Assembly: GCA_964367715.1 (NCBI GenBank)
Contig: CAYIYO010000037.1
Location: 1-17,604, forward strand
Origin: CAYIYO01 sp964367715
GTDB lineage: Bacteria > Chlamydiota > Chlamydiia > Chlamydiales > Criblamydiaceae
DNA: 17,604 bases
Reading direction: 5' to 3'
This document shows positions 13,635 through 17,604 of this stretch, in pieces. The position numbers were made by a program, and so were the translations under genes. Under the pieces are notes generated by a model. The model was not told the DNA's origin. It made no database searches and saw nothing but the letters and a program-made list of their open reading frames with translations. Numbering within the stretch: position 1 is the first letter of the stretch; the number at the start of each line of letters is the position of its first letter.

Positions 13635-13701
13635 GAAAATATCCTTATGAATAAAAAAATATAGTAGTATTCTACCATAAACACTCAATTTTTGTGAAAA
13701 G

Positions 13702-16095
13702 ATGATCACGCAATCGCCTAGTTTTTTATGCGCACTATGCGCAACTAAAACGACCAAACATCCCATCATCGCAGGGGACCTTCACTTTTGTTGTCCAGGG
13801 TGTCATGTTGTCTTTAACATTCTCTCCACAAAAAATCAATTAACCAATGCTAAAGACTCTCCTTTGTTTCAACAAGCCCTGCGCTCGGGCCTTATCTCCA
13901 ATCCACAACTGCTAAAAGAAATTCAAGAGCGCACACATTCTCCCTCAGAAGGAGAGGTGTGTAAAATATATTTTGAAATAAAAGAGATGTGGTGTCCTTC
14001 CTGCGCAGAAGTCATCAAATGGATCCTTCTACAAAAAAAAGGAATACGCTCCTGCGTCGTCGACTACACGACCGACATGGCCTCTGTCGAATATTTTCCC
14101 CGTTACCTGAGCAAAGACGATATTTTCGCCTCTCTCTCCTCTTTAGGGTACGAAGCCGTCCCTCTCCAAGGAAAAGAATCGTCACCTATTAGTTTTTGGC
14201 TCTATCTCCGATTTGCCATCGCCGCCTTCTGCGCCCTTAACCTGATGATGTTTGCCTATCCGATTTACGCCTCTTTATTTGTTTTGGATGACCTCGGCTA
14301 TTCTACACTTTTTGCATGGATCTCCTTCGCAACCTCTATACCTGTCGTGACATTTTGTTTTTGGCCAATTTTTAGGCGCTCCCTCAATACGATACGCATC
14401 GGCATGATGGGAATGGAAGTTCTCGTCACAATGGGTGTCACAGCTGCATTTTCCCTCTCCGTCTACAATCTTTTTACAGGCAGCACACACATCTATTTTG
14501 ATTCCATGAGTGTCATCGTCGCCCTTGTGCTAGGTGGAAAAATCATCGAAAATAAAGCGAAATTTTCTGCAAAAGATTCCATCCTACGTCTCTCACGCGC
14601 CACACCAAAACGTGGTCGAAAACGCTTCGCTGATGGAACGGAAGAATTTGTTCCCATCAAAGACATTCAAAAAGGAGACACCCTCGTCGCCTTTAATGGA
14701 GAAAAAATAGTCCTCGATGGCATCGTCGCGATCGGAGAAGGGGCGTGCGACGAATCGCTAATGACAGGGGAGTCTCTACCCAAAGAAAAAAGCAAAGGCG
14801 ATCGCGTTCTTGCTGGAACCTTTGTTCAGAATGGTGTCCTGATCTACCAGGTCACGGCAACAATAGAGGAAACAGCGCTTCACAAAATCATTGATGTGGT
14901 CGAACACGATGTTGGATACAAAACAGCCTACATCCGCGCCGCAGATAAGATTATTCGCTGGTTTGTCCCTGTAGTCCTTGCGATCGCAATTGCTTCAGGA
15001 TTAGCCTTATTTTTATTCGGAGAAGCAGATCCTGAAAAAAGCGTTTTGACAACAATCGTCACGCGTATCGTGTCCATTTTATTGATCTCCTGCCCTTGTG
15101 CCATTGGCATCGCCGCCCCCTTGGCGGAGTCCTCTCTCATTCACGCACTCGCAGCTGTCGGTGCCCTAGTTCGCAATCGCGGAGCCCTCCCTTTTCTTGG
15201 AAAAGAAGAGGTGATGGTATTTGATAAAACAGGAACCATCACAGAAGGGAAATTCCATCTGCTTTCAGGAACAGAAGCCCTCTCTCTTTTCCAGCTGGAA
15301 CAACTAAAAAGTCTAGCTTCGCCCTCAACACATCCAATCTCGACCGCAATTGCCTACGCAATAGAAGCAGTGCCACTACCTCTCGATAAAATTGAAGAAT
15401 ATCCAGGAAAAGGGATGTGTGCTCTCTACAATAACCAACGGTTGATCTTAGGTTCAAAATCATTCCTTATACAAAATGGTGTGCGCATTCCGGATTACAG
15501 CACTCCCTCTTCCAGCGAAGGCATCACCACAACAGTATATTTTGGAGTAGACAACGTGTGTTTAGCCACGCTTACACTAGGGGATCAAGTACGAAAAGAA
15601 ACAAGAGCAGTTATCCAAGCCTTATCAGACTCTCGGACCATTTTACTTTCGGGAGACGCAGAAAAAACTGTCGCGGCAGTTGCCGCCTATTGTGGATTCT
15701 CCCACTATCAAGCAGAATGCCATCCTCTCCAAAAACGAGAATATGTTGATACCTTACGAAAAGAAGGAAAAGTTGTCTGTATGATGGGAGATGGTATCAA
15801 CGACGCTCCGGCACTCGCCTGCGCCACAGTCGGAATATCCGTCGCTTCCGCAACAGATATCTCGATTCAAGTGTCAGACATTCTCCTAACGACAGAATGT
15901 CTGAACGTGCTTCCAGAAATACGTCGTCTCGGCAAAAAAGGAGGACGCCTGGTCACCCAAAATCTCTTTTGGGCATTTTTTTATAATGTGATTGGAATTG
16001 CCTTAGCAGCAGCAGGCATGCTATCTCCACTGTTTGCGACCTTTGCAATGGTCACAAGCAGCGTCATCGTCATCTTAAACGCACGACGTCTCTAG
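13702..16095 (+). CDS. heavy-metal (copper-type) P1B ATPase, CcoI/FixI-like
   Basis: A 797-residue membrane pump. The N-terminus has an unusual cysteine region, CALC (10-13) and FCCPGC (29-34), followed by a single heavy-metal domain with WCPSC (97-101). This arrangement is typical of CcoI/FixI proteins, which load copper into cbb3-type cytochrome oxidase. The core is complete: MTGES (354-358, actuator), SCPC in membrane helix 6 (CPC 464-466, Cu+ type), DKTGT (508-512, phosphorylated Asp), HP (544-545, nucleotide domain), GDGINDAP (696-703), and the final helices with YN (761-762) and MVTSS (783-787). All eight membrane helices can be placed. The start lacks a good ribosome site. No cco genes are in the window, so the oxidase role is inference. 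Copper detoxification is the alternative. Confidence 0.9.
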   Translation: MITQSPSFLCALCATKTTKHPIIAGDLHFCCPGCHVVFNILSTKNQLTNAKDSPLFQQALRSGLISNPQLLKEIQERTHSPSEGEVCKIYFEIKEMWCPSCAEVIKWILLQKKGIRSCVVDYTTDMASVEYFPRYLSKDDIFASLSSLGYEAVPLQGKESSPISFWLYLRFAIAAFCALNLMMFAYPIYASLFVLDDLGYSTLFAWISFATSIPVVTFCFWPIFRRSLNTIRIGMMGMEVLVTMGVTAAFSLSVYNLFTGSTHIYFDSMSVIVALVLGGKIIENKAKFSAKDSILRLSRATPKRGRKRFADGTEEFVPIKDIQKGDTLVAFNGEKIVLDGIVAIGEGACDESLMTGESLPKEKSKGDRVLAGTFVQNGVLIYQVTATIEETALHKIIDVVEHDVGYKTAYIRAADKIIRWFVPVVLAIAIASGLALFLFGEADPEKSVLTTIVTRIVSILLISCPCAIGIAAPLAESSLIHALAAVGALVRNRGALPFLGKEEVMVFDKTGTITEGKFHLLSGTEALSLFQLEQLKSLASPSTHPISTAIAYAIEAVPLPLDKIEEYPGKGMCALYNNQRLILGSKSFLIQNGVRIPDYSTPSSSEGITTTVYFGVDNVCLATLTLGDQVRKETRAVIQALSDSRTILLSGDAEKTVAAVAAYCGFSHYQAECHPLQKREYVDTLRKEGKVVCMMGDGINDAPALACATVGISVASATDISIQVSDILLTTECLNVLPEIRRLGKKGGRLVTQNLFWAFFYNVIGIALAAAGMLSPLFATFAMVTSSVIVILNARRL

Positions 16096-16136
16096 TACAT
16101 AGTAAATAATTACTTTACCATGCACTAGGCTAATAA

Positions 16137-17159
16137 CTACCAATCCAACACAACCTTTCCGCTCTGCCCAGAAATCATCGCTTTAAAGCCTTCTTCAAAG
16201 TCCGTATACCGATAATGATGTGTCAATAAAGGCGATAAATCTAATCCACTCTCCAACAAAGCAGTCATCTGGTACCAGGTCGAAAAAATTTCGCGGCCAT
16301 AAATTCCTTTTATGGTTAACATCTTGAAAATCACAAGATCCCAATCAATCACACACCCACGGGGCAAAATTCCCAACAGCGCAACCTTTCCTCCATGGCG
16401 CATGTTTTCCAACATCGACGCAAATCCCACAGGACTTCCTGACATCTCTAATCCGATAGTAAATCCATGCGAAATGCCATGTAGGCGCATCACCTCTTTA
16501 AGATCTGCCTTCGATACATTCACAATAGAGGTCGCCCCCATCTTATGCGCCAACTCCAAACGAAAATCATTTAAATCGGTCACTACAACATTGCGCGCCC
16601 CAGCCTTGCGTGCAATCGCCGCCGCCATGATTCCTATTGGTCCCGCTCCGGTAATCAACACATCTTCTCCGGTCAATGGAAATGACAACGCGGTATGCAC
16701 GGCATTTCCGTAAGGATCAAAAATCGCTGCAATGTCATCAGAAACAAAATGAGGAAGCTTAAACACATTTTCCGCCGGCAACGCAAGATACTCCGCGAAA
16801 CAACCAGCACGATGCACACCGACACCAACAGTACTCATACAAAGATGCTTCTTTCCCATCTTACAATTTGGACAAATTCCACACGTGATATGCCCTTCCC
16901 CACTCACGCGATCTCCCACTTTTATATCGAGGACATTCTTTCCAATCTCACACACCTCTCCCATAAACTCATGTCCGACCACCATGGGCGTAGGAATAGT
17001 CTTCTGCGCCCAATCGTCCCACTTATAAATATGCACATCCGTCCCACAAATCGCTGTCTTACGAATCTTAATTAAAACCTCATTATCCCCAATTTCAGGG
17101 ACCGGAACATCCTGCAGCCAAAGTCCAGCTTTACGCTCTAATTTCACTAATGCTTTCAT
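16137..17159 (-). CDS. tdh: L-threonine 3-dehydrogenase
   Basis: Zinc-dependent oxidation of L-threonine to 2-amino-3-ketobutyrate with NAD, which Kbl then splits to glycine and acetyl-CoA. The 340 residues match the medium-chain family closely, at nearly the length of the E. coli enzyme. Catalytic-zinc ligands Cys38 (AICGTDVHIY) and His63-Glu64 (VVGHEF) are present, with structural-zinc cysteines at 93, 96, 99 and 107. The Rossmann motif GAGPIGIMAAA (about 171-181) and the C-terminal SGQSGKVVLDW agree. Its gene lies downstream of kbl, as in many bacteria, with a broken small gene in between whose frame overlaps the start by 29 bases. Its own ribosome site is weak, so translation may depend on coupling. 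Confidence 0.96.
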   Translation of the reverse strand: MKALVKLERKAGLWLQDVPVPEIGDNEVLIKIRKTAICGTDVHIYKWDDWAQKTIPTPMVVGHEFMGEVCEIGKNVLDIKVGDRVSGEGHITCGICPNCKMGKKHLCMSTVGVGVHRAGCFAEYLALPAENVFKLPHFVSDDIAAIFDPYGNAVHTALSFPLTGEDVLITGAGPIGIMAAAIARKAGARNVVVTDLNDFRLELAHKMGATSIVNVSKADLKEVMRLHGISHGFTIGLEMSGSPVGFASMLENMRHGGKVALLGILPRGCVIDWDLVIFKMLTIKGIYGREIFSTWYQMTALLESGLDLSPLLTHHYRYTDFEEGFKAMISGQSGKVVLDW

Positions 17160-17436
17160 GATTTTTTTCTTCTGTTGGATTTTGTTTTATAAATTTACAA
17201 TAGCTTTCTAAAGAAACACCTTCCGCCGGAATCTGACTGAGAATAATCGCTTCGGTCTAATTCTACCCTGTTTGGCCCACCGGAACAAATGTTGCCTCTC
17301 CCTGTGCTGTCTTTCCTCCAACTATCCATTCCTTACTATCGCCTTCAAAGCGCAGCATTTCCTCTCCATGCAAAAGCAGTGGAAAACTTCCAAAAAGCAT
17401 ACAAGCAACCACTAATATTAGCCATGCCTTTCGCAT
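17131..17436 (-). pseudogene. small secreted-protein gene broken by two TAG codons
   Basis: The frame starts ATG at 17436 with a perfect AGGAG seven bases upstream. It encodes a signal peptide (MRKAWLILVVACMLFGSFPL, cleavage near residue 24), then EEMLRFEGDSKEW and ATFVPVGQTG. Codon 58 is TAG (17263-17265), codon 59 AAT, codon 60 TAG (17257-17259). The same frame then continues as TEAIILSQIPAEGVSLESYC and runs to TAA at 17131-17133, inside tdh. The part after the stops looks protein-like and needs no frameshift. With the second TAG read as Trp the junction would be NWTE, which I recall from small secreted proteins of the FVP-GQ-NWTE type. Five other genes here end in TAG, so genome-wide read-through is unlikely. 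It is probably a young pseudogene inside the kbl-tdh operon. Confidence 0.6.
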
Positions 17437-17549
17437 AAGACAACTCCTCTCTAAAAATGCCTATTAGAGACATTACAAGCGAAATTCATGCCAACATTAA
17501 TGAGATTTTGATACAACAGGATAGAAAGGAAATTTTTCATTTTAATGGG

Positions 17550-17603
17550 TTAGATGACGTTTAAGGCGCGTCCAACGCTCGCAAACGCCTCAATCGCCCT
17601 ATC
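17550..17603 (-). CDS. kbl: 2-amino-3-ketobutyrate CoA ligase, C-terminal end (partial)
   Basis: Only the last 17 residues, DRAIEAFASVGRALNVI, lie in the window, followed by TAA (17550-17552). They match the Kbl C-terminus (E. coli Kbl ends in a helix of the form RAVEAFTRIGKQLGVIA). The gene runs in the same direction as tdh just downstream, the usual kbl-tdh order, which strongly supports the assignment. The rest of the gene lies beyond the right edge. Confidence 0.7.
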   Translation of the reverse strand, partial: DRAIEAFASVGRALNVI

Positions 17604-17604
17604 G

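Noticed and set aside
13635..13769. 45-residue N-terminal extension of peptide deformylase.
   Set aside because: It runs through the promoter gap into the divergent ATPase gene and matches nothing in the family. A good ribosome site precedes the ATG at 13634.

Overview
The window looks like chromosome of a Chlamydiae member, most likely one of the environmental ('chlamydia-related') families rather than the animal-pathogen genus Chlamydia. The main evidence is a cysteine-rich outer-membrane cluster: an OmcB-type 60-kDa protein preceded by two OmcA-type small lipoproteins. A tpiA / xseA-xseB-dxs neighbourhood that I recall from Chlamydia chromosomes supports this. A complete threonine-to-glycine pathway (kbl, tdh), an AbiE-type toxin-antitoxin pair and a CcoI/FixI-like copper ATPase argue for an environmental relative. 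No tRNA, rRNA, CRISPR array or intact insertion sequence was seen.

Layout. 2-58: 3' end of an unidentified gene. 168-1624: AbiEi/AbiEii pair on the plus strand, flanked by two related palindromic repeats. 1625-1956: non-coding stretch with a possible relic of a repeated element. 1957-2565 (minus): disordered secreted protein. 2690-5198 (minus): omcA-like 1, omcA-like 2, omcB, with long hairpins between the genes and an intrinsic terminator after omcB. 5199-5712: long spacer with a dyad upstream of omcA and a 164-bp palindromic MITE-like element that ends six bases from the nadK stop codon. 5713-10182 (minus): xseA-xseB-dxs-nadK, a tightly packed operon. 10298-11373 (plus): tpiA-secG from a strong promoter, followed directly by a 48-bp internally deleted copy of the same MITE. 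11485-13077: 530-aa orphan. 13098-13634 (minus): peptide deformylase. 13702-16095 (plus): heavy-metal P-type ATPase. 16137-17603 (minus): kbl 3' end, a small secreted-protein gene broken by two amber codons, and tdh.

How the genes fit together. The Omc proteins would build the disulfide-crosslinked envelope of the infectious stage. Dxs starts MEP-pathway isoprenoid synthesis, NadK supplies NADP, TpiA serves glycolysis, SecG assists secretion and Def matures nascent proteins. Kbl and Tdh turn threonine into glycine and acetyl-CoA. The accessory part is the AbiE cassette, the MITE pair, the orphan and the broken gene. The least expected signals are: (1) the duplicated palindrome around AbiE, whose left copy contains a near-consensus promoter that predicts a leaderless mRNA; (2) a full-length and an internally deleted copy of one palindromic element, each sitting at a gene's stop codon; (3) four long hairpins without U-tracts inside the omcA-omcA-omcB operon; (4) two TAG codons two positions apart in a secreted-protein gene inside the kbl-tdh operon.
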